From Ochrobactrum vermis (lineage in GTDB: Bacteria; Pseudomonadota; Alphaproteobacteria; Rhizobiales; Rhizobiaceae): a stretch of 64,000 bases of DNA. This document shows positions 38,963-47,668 of this stretch, piece by piece. Numbering within the stretch: the stretch's first letter is position 1; each line of letters opens with the position of its first letter. The notes below the pieces were generated by a model, which saw nothing but the letters and a program-made list of their open reading frames with translations, searched no databases and was not told the origin of the DNA. The position numbers and the translations under genes were made by a program. The stretch lies in the NCBI RefSeq assembly GCF_002975205.1, contig NZ_PCOC01000002.1, forward strand, positions 1,801,501 through 1,865,500. The letters run 5' to 3'.

Positions 38963-39457
38963 CTAGTCGTTCAAAGCGACGATCGCTTCGATTTCGACCG
39001 TGATATTGCCGGGCAACGAACCAAAGCCGACGGCTGAACGTGCGTGCTGTCCGGCGTCACCAAAGACCTCGATGAACAGATCGGAACAACCATTGATAAC
39101 GTTGGGATGCAGTTCGAAATCCGGCACCGCGTTGACCATACCCAAAAGCTTCACAACCCGCTTCACGCGGGAAAGGTCGCCCAGCGCCTCGTGCATGACA
39201 GCCAGCAGATTGATACCGGTCAGGCGGGCGTCTTGATAGGCTTGATCGACGCCAATATCGCAGCCGACCTTACCCGAACGCAAATGACCGCTCTCTTCCC
39301 GAGGCCCCTGTCCTGAAAGATAGAGAATATTGCCCTCGCGAACATGCGTGACAAAATTTGCAATCGGCGGCGGGGGCGGCGGCAAAGTTATGCCGAGTGA
39401 TGCCAGCCGGTCGTAGGGAGAATGCTGTATTTCAGTCGTTTGGGGGGAATGAGCCAC
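38963..39457 (-). CDS. RidA (YjgF) family protein
   Basis: 164 aa, GTG start with GAGGAA upstream. It has the RidA core with the catalytic arginine region HARSAVGFGSLPGNITVEIEAIV near the C-terminus, and GNILYLSGQGPRE. The family deaminates 2-imino acids formed by PLP enzymes, which fits the SelA-like lyase nearby. The extra ~25-residue N-terminus with PPPPPP is unusual. Last gene of the SBP-to-amidohydrolase operon. Confidence 0.9.
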   Translation of the reverse strand: MAHSPQTTEIQHSPYDRLASLGITLPPPPPPIANFVTHVREGNILYLSGQGPREESGHLRSGKVGCDIGVDQAYQDARLTGINLLAVMHEALGDLSRVKRVVKLLGMVNAVPDFELHPNVINGCSDLFIEVFGDAGQHARSAVGFGSLPGNITVEIEAIVALND

Positions 39458-39518
39458 GAATTTTCCTCGTCATTCTGTTACGGGTCGTTCCCGCAAATTC
39501 AATGTTGTGCCGACAGTC

Positions 39519-40727
39519 TCAGCGCCACGAATAGCCATGGCTATGGCGAACGAGTTTACGCGCACGTGGGATATACCGGCTGGCCGTAATGGCCTCGGCA
39601 CCGATCACCGCGTAGCGCGGCTCGAAAAGCCTGTTCAGACGGGACACATCACCGTTGGAATCTGTCGCTTCCAGATCTGCATCGACCAGATCGAAGATCG
39701 TGAAATCGGCGCGCTGGCCAACTGAGAGCCGGTTTTCCATCGAAAGCTTGATAACCGACGCAGGATTATGCGTGACGGCTTCAATGACATTTTCGAACGG
39801 CATATTGACCGACAACAGTTTCGACATGGTCGTCGCCAGATCCCAAACCGGGAAATTCATCGAATGACCATGAAGGTCCGTCGAGATCGAAAAGGGAAGG
39901 AGACCGCGTTCAATTGCCGCTTCGGCAACTTTGAACGAGAAGGACGCACCGCCGTGGCCAATATCCAGTCGGATGCCCTCACCTGCACAGCGTTCCGCGA
40001 GGTTGAAGAGATCCTCGTCTTCCATGATGCTGGAACCGGACTTGCCGTTGAAGCAATGTGTGACGACATCGCCGGGGCCAAGGATTTCCAGAACTTCGTC
40101 ATAAAGCGCAGGCGGTTCGCCCACATGCACCATCATCGGCACTTTGAGTATTTTAGCAATCTTCTTGCCAAGCTTGACCGGTGTGACGCCCCAAGATCCG
40201 GTGATGACATGGCTGGCGCGGACCTTGATCCCGACAATATGCTCGCTGTTGGCGGCATAGCATTCGAGAATGCGATCAAGATCAATGTCCTTGATGTCGC
40301 GCAGTTCGGGTACCCGGTTGCAGGCGACGAGACCTATCGAACCAAGATTGAGGAAAGCCTTGATCCGTTCCTTGGCCGGCTCAATGATATATTCACGAAA
40401 GCCGTGGAAATTGGCCTCCCCCGCCGAACCGGCATCGACCAGCGTCGTCACCCCACGTTCAGCGCCGCACTCCGATGGGCGTATCGAAATGTCTGTACCG
40501 CCATGCCAGATATGAACGTGCAGATCGACCCAACCTGGCGAAATCCAGGCTCCTTTGCCATCGACGCGCTCGGCATCAGCCGGTGCGTTCAACGACTTGC
40601 CAATGGCGCTGATATTACCGTCTTTCCCTACCAGAATATCGGTTGTCGCATCGGCGTGTACCGTACCGAACGCTACCGGCTTTACATTGGTGATGAGGAG
40701 CGTTTTCGCCTGTTCACCGGAAACCAT
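39519..40727 (-). CDS. amidohydrolase / deacetylase family metallohydrolase
   Basis: 402-aa dihydroorotase-like amidohydrolase of the EF_0837/AHA_3915 type. Metal ligands are visible: HVHIWHGGTD near residue 70, VGIKVRAS with the candidate carboxylated lysine near 165, MMVHVGEPP, VVTHCFNG and STDLHGHSMN. Probably hydrolyses an amide of an amino acid or amino sugar imported by the ABC system. One base separates it from the upstream permease stop (TAATATG). Confidence 0.85.
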   Translation of the reverse strand: MVSGEQAKTLLITNVKPVAFGTVHADATTDILVGKDGNISAIGKSLNAPADAERVDGKGAWISPGWVDLHVHIWHGGTDISIRPSECGAERGVTTLVDAGSAGEANFHGFREYIIEPAKERIKAFLNLGSIGLVACNRVPELRDIKDIDLDRILECYAANSEHIVGIKVRASHVITGSWGVTPVKLGKKIAKILKVPMMVHVGEPPALYDEVLEILGPGDVVTHCFNGKSGSSIMEDEDLFNLAERCAGEGIRLDIGHGGASFSFKVAEAAIERGLLPFSISTDLHGHSMNFPVWDLATTMSKLLSVNMPFENVIEAVTHNPASVIKLSMENRLSVGQRADFTIFDLVDADLEATDSNGDVSRLNRLFEPRYAVIGAEAITASRYIPRARKLVRHSHGYSWR

Positions 40728-40728
40728 A

Positions 40729-41604
40729 TTACAAATCCCTTCGCAGTCTTGGGTCGAGCATGTCGCGTAGTCCGTCCCCCACCATCTGGAGCGAGAGGAC
40801 GGAAAGAATGATGGCGAAGCCGGGGAAATAGGTCATCCAGTCGGCCTGACCGATATATTGGCGTCCCGCGGCAATCATCGTTCCCCAGGTCGGAATTTCT
40901 GGGCTGACGCCAAGGCCGAGGAACGAGAGCCCCGCTTCAGCGAGCATTGCGCTCGCAAACAGGAAAGTGCACTGCACGATAATCGGCGAGATCAGGTTCC
41001 TCAGCACGTGCCGCGTCATGATGTGGAATGTCGAAATTCCAAGCGATTGAGCGGCTTCGACATAAGGCAGTTCACGGATCACCAATGTCGAGGCACGCAC
41101 GATACGCGCCAGCCTTGGTGAATAAACCACGGACAGCGCGACGATGACCGTCGCCAGCGAGGGGCCAAGCGCAGCAACCAATGCAATGGCCAAAAGAATA
41201 TCAGGGAAAGCCATCATCGCATCAATCAGGCGGGCAATAGGCGTGTCCAGACGCTGAAAGAAACCGGCGAGCAATCCGAGCGTAACCCCTATGATTGTTG
41301 ACAGGACAACAACCGCCGCTCCAACCATAAGTGACAGCCGCCCGGCGTAGATCGTGCGCGAAAAGACATCGCGTCCGAACTCATCCGTACCGAACCAGAA
41401 CATCTCGCTCGGTGGCTTGAGACGGTTGACGATTGAAAGCTTCGACGGTGAATAAGGCGCAATCCAGGGCGCAAGCAGCGCAAGGATAACGAAGACCGTC
41501 AGAACGATGATGCCTGCCGCCACGGTCTTACGCTTGAACAACCGACGAATGAACAACGCGCGTTCCGAAGGTGCTTTTTGTGTGGTCGCAACAAGATTGG
41601 TCAT
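40729..41604 (-). CDS. ABC transporter permease, DppC type
   Basis: 291-aa binding-protein-dependent permease with an N-terminal cytoplasmic tail (SERALFIRRLFKRKTVAAG), six helices and the EAA-loop YVEAAQSLGISTFHIMTRHVLRN near residue 180. OppC-type N-terminal domain present (PYSPSKLSIVNRLKPPSEMFWFGTDEFGRDVFSR). Start overlaps the dppB-type stop by one base (TGATG). Second permease of the importer. Confidence 0.93.
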   Translation of the reverse strand: MTNLVATTQKAPSERALFIRRLFKRKTVAAGIIVLTVFVILALLAPWIAPYSPSKLSIVNRLKPPSEMFWFGTDEFGRDVFSRTIYAGRLSLMVGAAVVVLSTIIGVTLGLLAGFFQRLDTPIARLIDAMMAFPDILLAIALVAALGPSLATVIVALSVVYSPRLARIVRASTLVIRELPYVEAAQSLGISTFHIMTRHVLRNLISPIIVQCTFLFASAMLAEAGLSFLGLGVSPEIPTWGTMIAAGRQYIGQADWMTYFPGFAIILSVLSLQMVGDGLRDMLDPRLRRDL

Positions 41605-42545
41605 CAGTAACGAACCCTCGGATCCACGAACAGATAAAGCATATCGATGATGAAATTGATCAGGACATAGAGCCCTGCAATGACGAGCAGCGCGCCCTGA
41701 ATTATGGGATAGTCCCGTCGCAGGACGGCAGACACGACAAGATTTCCGATCCCCGGCACACCGAACACAGTTTCCGTCACCACAGCGCCAGAGATCAGGA
41801 CGGCTGCGGTCAGGCCGATGACCGTCAGGATCGGGATCAAAGCGTTTTTCAAGGCATGTTTCATAATCACGCGCCGCTCGATCAATCCCTTTGCGCGCGC
41901 CGTGCGAATATAATCATCGCCAAGGACATCAAGCATCGAGGCACGCGTGAAACGCAGGATCAGAGCAGAGGAAACCAGTCCCAGCGCGAAGGCCGGCAGG
42001 ATGAGATGGTACATTCGATCCATAAAACTCGAACCCGGCCCGCCATAGCCGGATACCGGAAACAGGTTCAGCCGAACGGCAAAAAACTGCATGAGGATGA
42101 GCCCGAGCCAGAAGCTCGGTATGCTCGCTGCGAGCATGGCGACCGTTGTCGCCGCCTGATCGACAAAGGAACCGCGCCGGTAAGCGGCGTAAATCCCGAC
42201 CGGTAAAGCAATGATGCAGGCGATCAGAAGAGAAAGAACCGTCAGAAAGAATGTCGGTTCGGCTCGGTCCAGCAATGCTGCGCCAACCGGCATGTTGAGA
42301 AAGATCGACTGACCGAGATCACCCTTCAAGAGTTGGCCGATGTAATAGAAGTACTGAACGACCAGCGATTGATCGAGCCCCAGCCGGGAGCGCAGATCGG
42401 CAATGTCCTGCGCCGACGCATCCGGCCCGAGCATGACTGCGGCAGGATCGCCGGGTGTCACCCGAACGATCACGAATACAATCGTCACGACCAGAAACAT
42501 GACGACAGCCATGCCGACAAACCGCTGAAGGATGTAGCGCACCAT
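41604..42545 (-). CDS. ABC transporter permease, DppB type
   Basis: 313-aa permease. N-terminal MVRYILQRFVGMAVVMFLVVTIVFVI is typical of DppB. The EAA loop appears as DDYIRTARAKGLIERRVIMKHAL near residue 220. Six helices are predicted. Joined to the DppC-type gene by a one-base overlap; a 173-base spacer with a hairpin separates it from the binding-protein gene. Confidence 0.93.
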   Translation of the reverse strand: MVRYILQRFVGMAVVMFLVVTIVFVIVRVTPGDPAAVMLGPDASAQDIADLRSRLGLDQSLVVQYFYYIGQLLKGDLGQSIFLNMPVGAALLDRAEPTFFLTVLSLLIACIIALPVGIYAAYRRGSFVDQAATTVAMLAASIPSFWLGLILMQFFAVRLNLFPVSGYGGPGSSFMDRMYHLILPAFALGLVSSALILRFTRASMLDVLGDDYIRTARAKGLIERRVIMKHALKNALIPILTVIGLTAAVLISGAVVTETVFGVPGIGNLVVSAVLRRDYPIIQGALLVIAGLYVLINFIIDMLYLFVDPRVRY

Positions 42546-42574
42546 GCGATCAGATTCTCCAGATTGACCCGTTT

Positions 42575-42614
42575 AGAGCGCCATGCGTCCATTTGGACGC
42601 ACATAGGTCGCTCT
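42575..42614. repeat. short AGAGCG...CGCTCT palindromic element
   Basis: 40 bases: AGAGCG, inner arms GCGTCC / GGACGC around ATTT, then CGCTCT. Shares the ends of the ~100-base repeats but not their centre. It lies between the binding-protein and permease genes. Confidence 0.6.
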
Positions 42615-42676
42615 AGCTCATTGAAGCTACGCATCGTGCTTCCCAAAATCGTTACCAATTTTAGGCCGATGCTGTA

Positions 42677-42706
42677 GCGAATGCCGACCATCAGATCGGC
42701 ATTCGC
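42677..42706 (-). terminator. hairpin between the binding-protein and permease genes
   Basis: GCGAATGCCGA / TCGGCATTCGC with an 8-base loop, without a T-run, 13 bases after the binding-protein stop. Such hairpins protect the abundant binding-protein mRNA and let less permease be made. Confidence 0.65.
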
Positions 42707-42718
42707 AGTGGCAGGAAG

Positions 42719-44245
42719 TTACTTCTTCAGCGAAGCGTTCCAGAAATAGGGCCACGGAGCCGTATCGACGCCCTCAAGTTTGGTCGACATGGCCGCAACA
42801 GCGTTGAAATCGCCGATCTTGATCAAGGGCAGTTCGTCATAGATGGTCTTCTGGACGTCTGCCCACAGCGCAACACGCTTTTCTGGATTGGATTCGGATG
42901 TGAACGCATCGACCACGGTTTTACGCGCAGGCGTATCCCACCAACCTGGCGAACTGGTCGACAAAGAGCCGATCAAGGCAGGTTCAGGCAGGAAAGGGCT
43001 ATGCGTTATGTAGATATCCCAAAGCTTGGGATCAGCACGGCGCTGCGTCAGTGTCGCCCAGTCGACAACCTGCAGGTCGACCTTGAACCCGGCAAGTTTC
43101 AGATATTCGGCAGCCACCTGCGCCATCTTGTAATGGAACTCATACTGGCGGCTGGTCAGGATACGCAACGGTTCGCCGTTGTAGCCCGCAGCCTTCAACG
43201 CTTCTGCCGCCACCTCGGGCTGAGCGACATTATAATTTCCTTCGACACCGGCTTCCGTATTCCAGACAAAATTGGACGGATAGAAAGCACCGTCCAGTGC
43301 GTAGAATTCCGTACTGCCAAATGCAGCAGCAAGCATGTCTTCCATGCTCAATGCCTGTGTCACGGCCTTTCGTACCGGCAGCTTTGACGCCACACCTTCC
43401 TTGGTATTGAACACAAAGACAGGATAGCCGAAGGGCTTCAGAACCAGCGGTTGGGAAGCAGTCGAAGACTTGATCTTGTCAAATGATTCCACTGGAATGG
43501 AATCGACATAGTCGTATTGTCCGGAAACCGCTGCTTCAACACGGGTATTTGCGTCAGGAACCGAGACAAACCGGATCTCATCGAGATATTGATGGCGCGC
43601 TCCACCGTAGCCGTCACTTTCGCCGTCGCGCGACTTGTAACCATCGAAACGCACGAGCTGAATGTACTGGTCCGCCTTGCGTTCCTTGAGCATGTAGGGC
43701 CCGGTACCGATAAACTCGTTCATCGGCTCTGCCTGCTTTTCCGACGGGATGATGATCGCCGCGGAATTGTTGAAAGCGAGCAGAGAAGTAAGCGGTGCAT
43801 AAGGCTGCTTCAGCGTAATGGTCACTGTAGCCGGATCAGTAGCCGCAATATTTTCGATGAAGGCTGATGCCTGTTTTCCGCGTGATGCCAGCTTCGTCCA
43901 ACGCTGCAACGACGCAACCACGTCTTCCGATGTCATGTCAGTGCCGTCATGGAACTTAACGTCTGAACGCAGCTTGATCGTATAAGTTTTTCCGTCTGCA
44001 CTGATTTCGGGCAGGCTTTCCGCTAGCAGCGGCGTCGGTTTCCATTCCTTGTCGAACGTATAGAGCGTTTCAAAAATATGCTGCGTGACGATGCCCACAA
44101 GATCGGCAGTGGATACCATCGGGTCAAGCGTCGGTGGCTCGCCAATGGTGGCGACATTGATGACGCCACCCTTGTCTTGCGCCAGCGAAACGCCGGGACT
44201 GAAGATCATGGCAGAAGCCAGAAGGAGTGCTAGTTTGATCCGCAA
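42719..44245 (-). CDS. ABC transporter substrate-binding protein (peptide/opine type, SBP_bac_5)
   Basis: 508-aa periplasmic binding protein. The likely start is TTG at 44245 with GGGGG upstream, giving a clean signal peptide (RIKLALLLASAMIFSPGVSLA, cleaved before QDKGG); a longer in-frame extension has no ribosome site. VATIGEPPTLDPM and the C-terminal IKIGDFNAVAAMSTKLEGVD are family-typical. First gene of the importer operon. The ligand is probably a small peptide, opine or amino-sugar conjugate. Confidence 0.92.
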   Translation of the reverse strand: MRIKLALLLASAMIFSPGVSLAQDKGGVINVATIGEPPTLDPMVSTADLVGIVTQHIFETLYTFDKEWKPTPLLAESLPEISADGKTYTIKLRSDVKFHDGTDMTSEDVVASLQRWTKLASRGKQASAFIENIAATDPATVTITLKQPYAPLTSLLAFNNSAAIIIPSEKQAEPMNEFIGTGPYMLKERKADQYIQLVRFDGYKSRDGESDGYGGARHQYLDEIRFVSVPDANTRVEAAVSGQYDYVDSIPVESFDKIKSSTASQPLVLKPFGYPVFVFNTKEGVASKLPVRKAVTQALSMEDMLAAAFGSTEFYALDGAFYPSNFVWNTEAGVEGNYNVAQPEVAAEALKAAGYNGEPLRILTSRQYEFHYKMAQVAAEYLKLAGFKVDLQVVDWATLTQRRADPKLWDIYITHSPFLPEPALIGSLSTSSPGWWDTPARKTVVDAFTSESNPEKRVALWADVQKTIYDELPLIKIGDFNAVAAMSTKLEGVDTAPWPYFWNASLKK

Positions 44246-44568
44246 GGCATAACCCCCATTTTTGATTTGTTCCACAATTATGTTATATAGGCTTTTATAA
44301 AAGAATAGCTGAGAACTTCGGGGTGTCAATCCATCAAAAAGCTTCGACTGGAATTCTTCATGCGATAAAATTGGAACTCCTTCCAAATCAAGGAGATACG
44401 ACGCGATAAAGTAGGAGGCGCCGCGGGGGGCATTCGCCTTTCGTTAGTTTTCAACTTTGGTGGCGGTGACGACAAAATGTCTCGACTGCGGTGTGGAGCG
44501 CCTAAACTATCCGCGTTTATCAGATTTTATGGGTGGCACCTCCGAAGCTGTATCGATAAGAGTGCGCC
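44246..44568. promoter_or_regulatory. divergent promoter region of the importer and the DMT gene
   Basis: About 320 bases with no gene. AT-rich near 44280 (TTATATAGGC, TTTTATAAAAG), which looks like a promoter -10 area for the importer operon. No clear palindrome for IclR is obvious. Confidence 0.45.
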
Positions 44569-45450
44569 ATGACACGCAAAGGCCAGGGCTACCTCTTCAC
44601 ACTTCTCGCAGTTACCATTTTTGCAACGCAGGACGGTATTTCGAAGTATCTTGGCACTCATTATTCGCCGATCCTGATAACGATGATCCGCTATTGGGTC
44701 TTTGCAGCTTTCGTTCTTCTGCTTGCAATGCGCTCCGGCGGCATCGCCAAAGCCGCAGCAACGAAACGCCCCTTTCTGCAACTTTTTCGCGGAATTTTGC
44801 TTGCAGCAGAAATCGTTACATTCATATTCGCTCTCAGTCGCGCAGGCATGGCAACAGCGCAGTCAATCTTTCAAGGTGCACCTTTATTGGTGACAATGCT
44901 CTCTGTGCCGTTCCTTGGTGAAAAGGTTGGCTGGCGACGTTGGACGGCGATCGTCGTCGGACTGATTGGCGTTTTGCTGATTATCAATCCTGTGAATGCG
45001 AAATTCGACGCAAGTCTGCTTCTGCCGGTGGCCGCGATGGTCATGTTCGCCGTTTATGCCGTTGCGACACGCGCTGTCAGCAAAAGTGACGATGCAATGA
45101 CCAGTTTCTTCTACACCGGCATAGCGGGGGCTGTGGCCCTCACCTTTGTCGGCAGTTTCTATCTGATGCCGATCGCGCGAAGCGACTGGTTCTGGATGGC
45201 AGCTCTTTGTGCCTGCGGCATCGCAAGCCACTACTTCCTCATCCGCGCCTACAACATTCTGGAGGCGGGAGAAGTGCAACCCCTCACCTATCTGCAGCTT
45301 GTTATCGGAGCATGTATCGCGGTCACGGTTTTCCACGAACAATTGACATGGAATATCGTCGCTGGCGCGATTGTCGTCGTTAGCGCTGGACTGTTCTCGG
45401 TCTTCCGCGAGCGGCAACTTGGCAGAAGCAAGCCGCCAGCGCTTGGGTAG
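44569..45450 (+). CDS. DMT superfamily (EamA) transporter
   Basis: 293 aa with ten predicted helices in two EamA repeats (residues 8-138 and 150-282). Conserved PLLVTMLSVPFLGEKVGWRRW and EVQPLTYLQLVIGACIAVTVFHEQL at the repeat ends. Likely exports an amino acid, nucleoside or drug-like metabolite; substrate unclear. Divergent from the importer operon; may or may not be related to it. Confidence 0.9.
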   Translation: MTRKGQGYLFTLLAVTIFATQDGISKYLGTHYSPILITMIRYWVFAAFVLLLAMRSGGIAKAAATKRPFLQLFRGILLAAEIVTFIFALSRAGMATAQSIFQGAPLLVTMLSVPFLGEKVGWRRWTAIVVGLIGVLLIINPVNAKFDASLLLPVAAMVMFAVYAVATRAVSKSDDAMTSFFYTGIAGAVALTFVGSFYLMPIARSDWFWMAALCACGIASHYFLIRAYNILEAGEVQPLTYLQLVIGACIAVTVFHEQLTWNIVAGAIVVVSAGLFSVFRERQLGRSKPPALG

Positions 45451-45587
45451 ATAACAAACCCAATATGGAAAGAGCAGATAAGTCAAAAAATGTTAAAGCG
45501 CTTTCCGCCAGTTTATTTCACGTCTCGGTTTATGATCTTTATGCCTTTCTATTCGGGGGCCTAACCGAATATTGAAAGGTTTTTATC

Positions 45588-45974
45588 ATGAAAAATGCAG
45601 GCCTAGGCACCTTTATGCTAGCTGTTCTTACCAGTGGAGGCGCGATGGCCCAAGGTGCGCCGCAAATTTCGCCTGAAGATCTGTACAAGGCCGCAACAAA
45701 TCAGCTTGGTATTGTCGAATACTGTAAGGATAAGGGCTTTGCCACGCAGGAGGATATTGACGGCCAGCAGTCGATCATGAAATTGATGCAGGCACCGGCT
45801 GACAAGGCAGGGCTCGACGCTACCCTCGAAGCAGGGAAGAAAGGTGTTGTCCAGTCGATGGGGCAGGAAACCGACGTCGAAAAATTTGCCAAAACATCGG
45901 GCAAGAGCGTGGAACCGTTCTGCCAGCAGATCACGGCTGCGATCAAGCAATCGGCGGCACAGATTCAGAAATAG
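45588..45974 (+). CDS. small secreted protein (pore-forming ESAT-6-like family by name)
   Basis: 128 aa with a signal peptide (cleavage near residue 22, after GGAMA). The mature helical domain contains a conserved pair of cysteines (EYC...PFC). Matches a widespread Rhizobiales periplasmic family that databases label pore-forming ESAT-6; true activity unknown. GAAAGG lies 8 bases before ATG. Stop is followed by GAACCCCC / GGGGGTTC, a likely terminator (about 46013-46043). Confidence 0.72.
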   Translation: MKNAGLGTFMLAVLTSGGAMAQGAPQISPEDLYKAATNQLGIVEYCKDKGFATQEDIDGQQSIMKLMQAPADKAGLDATLEAGKKGVVQSMGQETDVEKFAKTSGKSVEPFCQQITAAIKQSAAQIQK

Positions 45975-46133
45975 ACCGCCTCGGAATGATCTTCGACGTG
46001 TTTATCATCCAGAACCCCCAGTCCATCGAGATCGGGGGTTCCATGACACCAGACCGCAGAACAGATCTCGGTTTCAGCCACAACGTCACCGAAGGGAGAG
46101 TTCATCCCTCATCGAACAATAGCGCGCACTGAC

Positions 46134-46233
46134 TTGACAGATTAATCTTGATAATTTAGTTCATGTTTTGACCTCTAGTGGTCGCGTAGACTTCCAGCCG
46201 GCGCTTGACCTACCGAGAGCGCCGGTCTTTTTA
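46134..46233 (+). ncRNA. candidate short transcript with intrinsic terminator
   Basis: A TTGACA box at 46134-46139 is followed by AT-rich sequence and, 60 bases later, CCGGCGCT / AGCGCCGG with a TCTTTTT tail (46198-46232). No ORF fits. It lies directly upstream of the broken monooxygenase gene, so it may be a leader or a separate small RNA. The -10 element is weak. Confidence 0.35.
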
Positions 46234-46273
46234 TGTCTTGAGCACAACACAAGTGCGGTCGAGCGGGTATGTC

Positions 46274-46397
46274 ATGACGCAGCCAGTCACATCGAATAGC
46301 AGCCATATTGAAACCGATTGCGCGATAGCGGGCGGTGGTCCAGCAGGATTGATGCTGGGACTTCTGCTTGCACGCGCAGGCGTGAACGTCACTGTCC
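46274..46397 (+). pseudogene. FAD-dependent monooxygenase, 5' piece (interrupted by IS)
   Basis: First 41 codons of a FAD_binding_3-type oxidoreductase: MTQPVTSNSSH then the FAD Rossmann motif AIAGGGPAGLMLGLLLARAG and V-N-V-T-V, broken at the IS junction. Joining with the 3' piece at 47669 restores an uninterrupted 410-aa reading frame (…VTVLEKHSDF…). As present, translation stops soon inside the IS (TCH*). Confidence 0.93.
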
Positions 46398-46415
46398 TGA
46401 CCTGCCACTGAACTT

Positions 46416-47345
46416 TCATCCAACGGCCATTAGAGCCTCGGCGGTTTTGAATACGCCAATTGGCGTGTTGGTAGCAACCGGCGGAAACGCCAAGCTTTCA
46501 TATTGCGCAGCGTTGGAGCCGGTTGCGGCGATAATTCCGGCGTAGCATGCCGGTGTCTGATAACCGAGCGATGAGTGTGGCCGGAAATGATTATAATCCT
46601 CTGCCCATTCAGCGATGGCGCTTCGGGCATGTTCGAGGCCGAAGAACAGGCTTTCGTTGAGCAGTTCGTCACGCATTCGTCCGTTGAAGCTCTCGACATA
46701 GCCGTTTTGCATGGGCTTTCCCGGCGCGATGTAATGCCACTCGACCTTGTGATCCTTCGACCAGGCCAGAATGGCATTCGAGGTGAGTTCCGTGCCGTTA
46801 TCGGAGACAATCATCCCGGGCTTGCCGCGTCGTTCGATCAGCGTCGTCAGCTCCCGTGCGACACGGCGGCCGGAGATTGAGGTGTCCGGGATTGCTGCCA
46901 GGCATTCACGGGTCACATCATCAACGATATTGAGGACCCGGAACCGTCTCCCGCATGCAAACTGGTCGTGCACGAAATCGAGAGACCAACGGGCATTTGC
47001 CTTCGCCTCGACCAGGATCGGCGCACGCGTGCCGACGGCCCTTCGTCGAGCCTTCCGCTTGCGAACCGAAAGCCCTTCCTCGCGATACAGCCGATAGATG
47101 CGGTTGACGCCGGATGGCTCTCCGTCCCGCCTGAGCAGGACGAACAGCCGTCGGTAGCCGAAGCGCCGTCGCTCGTTGGCGAGATCGCGCAACTTTGCTC
47201 GCAATTCGACCTCCGGCGGTCGGCAGGACCGATAGCGGATCATCTTGCGATCAGCCGACACAATCTGGCAGGCCCGCCGCTCCGACAGACCCATGACGGC
47301 CTTCAGATGCATGACAGCTTCACGCTTGGCGGCAGGCCCTACCAT
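46416..47345 (-). CDS. IS3-family transposase OrfB (DDE integrase domain)
   Basis: 309 aa: N-terminal helix-turn-helix part ([23 protein letters not shown]_21 region [15 protein letters not shown]) and an rve integrase core with the DDE triad: D in [11 protein letters not shown] in [11 protein letters not shown], and E in [17 protein letters not shown] 47345 lies within the A-run shared with orfA; the natural product is the OrfAB fusion by -1 frameshifting. Confidence 0.95.
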   Translation of the reverse strand: MVGPAAKREAVMHLKAVMGLSERRACQIVSADRKMIRYRSCRPPEVELRAKLRDLANERRRFGYRRLFVLLRRDGEPSGVNRIYRLYREEGLSVRKRKARRRAVGTRAPILVEAKANARWSLDFVHDQFACGRRFRVLNIVDDVTRECLAAIPDTSISGRRVARELTTLIERRGKPGMIVSDNGTELTSNAILAWSKDHKVEWHYIAPGKPMQNGYVESFNGRMRDELLNESLFFGLEHARSAIAEWAEDYNHFRPHSSLGYQTPACYAGIIAATGSNAAQYESLAFPPVATNTPIGVFKTAEALMAVG

Positions 47346-47605
47346 TTTTTTGCGAGGAGCTCGCGGAGTGCGGCGGCATCGAGCATCTGCTCGGCCAACA
47401 GCTTCTTAAGCTTGGCGTTCTCTTCTTCGAGTGCCTTCAGGCGCTTCGCCTCTGACACCTCCATACCGCCGTATTTGGCTTTCCAGTTATAAAATGTTGC
47501 GTCCGAAATCCCATACTTGCGGCAAAGGTCGGCCACCTTCATGCCTGCCTCCTGCTCCTTCAGCACCGCAATAATCTGCTCTTCTGTAAATCGCTGCTTT
47601 TTCAT
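47339..47605 (-). CDS. IS3-family transposase OrfA (helix-turn-helix protein)
   Basis: 88 aa: [42 protein letters not shown] helix-turn-helix and a leucine zipper ([20 protein letters not shown]). Near its end the minus-strand run AAAAAAA (47345-47351) followed by TGG TAG offers a -1 slippage site into the orfB frame, as known for IS3 elements. Confidence 0.95.
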   Translation of the reverse strand: MKKQRFTEEQIIAVLKEQEAGMKVADLCRKYGISDATFYNWKAKYGGMEVSEAKRLKALEEENAKLKKLLAEQMLDAAALRELLAKKW

Positions 47606-47668
47606 TCGTCCGTCCTTTATTGGGCCGGACTCTAATCCATTCTGGAGGAAATTCTCAGTGGCAGGTCA

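Larger units (their letters stand above)
46398..47668 (-). mobile_element. IS3-family (IS407-group-like) insertion sequence
   Basis: 1271 bases bounded by inverted repeats TGACCTGCCACTGA (left 46398-46411; right, as complement, 47655-47668), with four-base target duplication GTCC on both sides (46394-46397 and 47669-47672). Carries two overlapping genes orfA and orfB on the minus strand. Four-base duplications and the terminal TGA fit the IS407 group. Because the target is intact on both sides and the reading frame is restored by removal, the insertion is recent. Confidence 0.97.
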
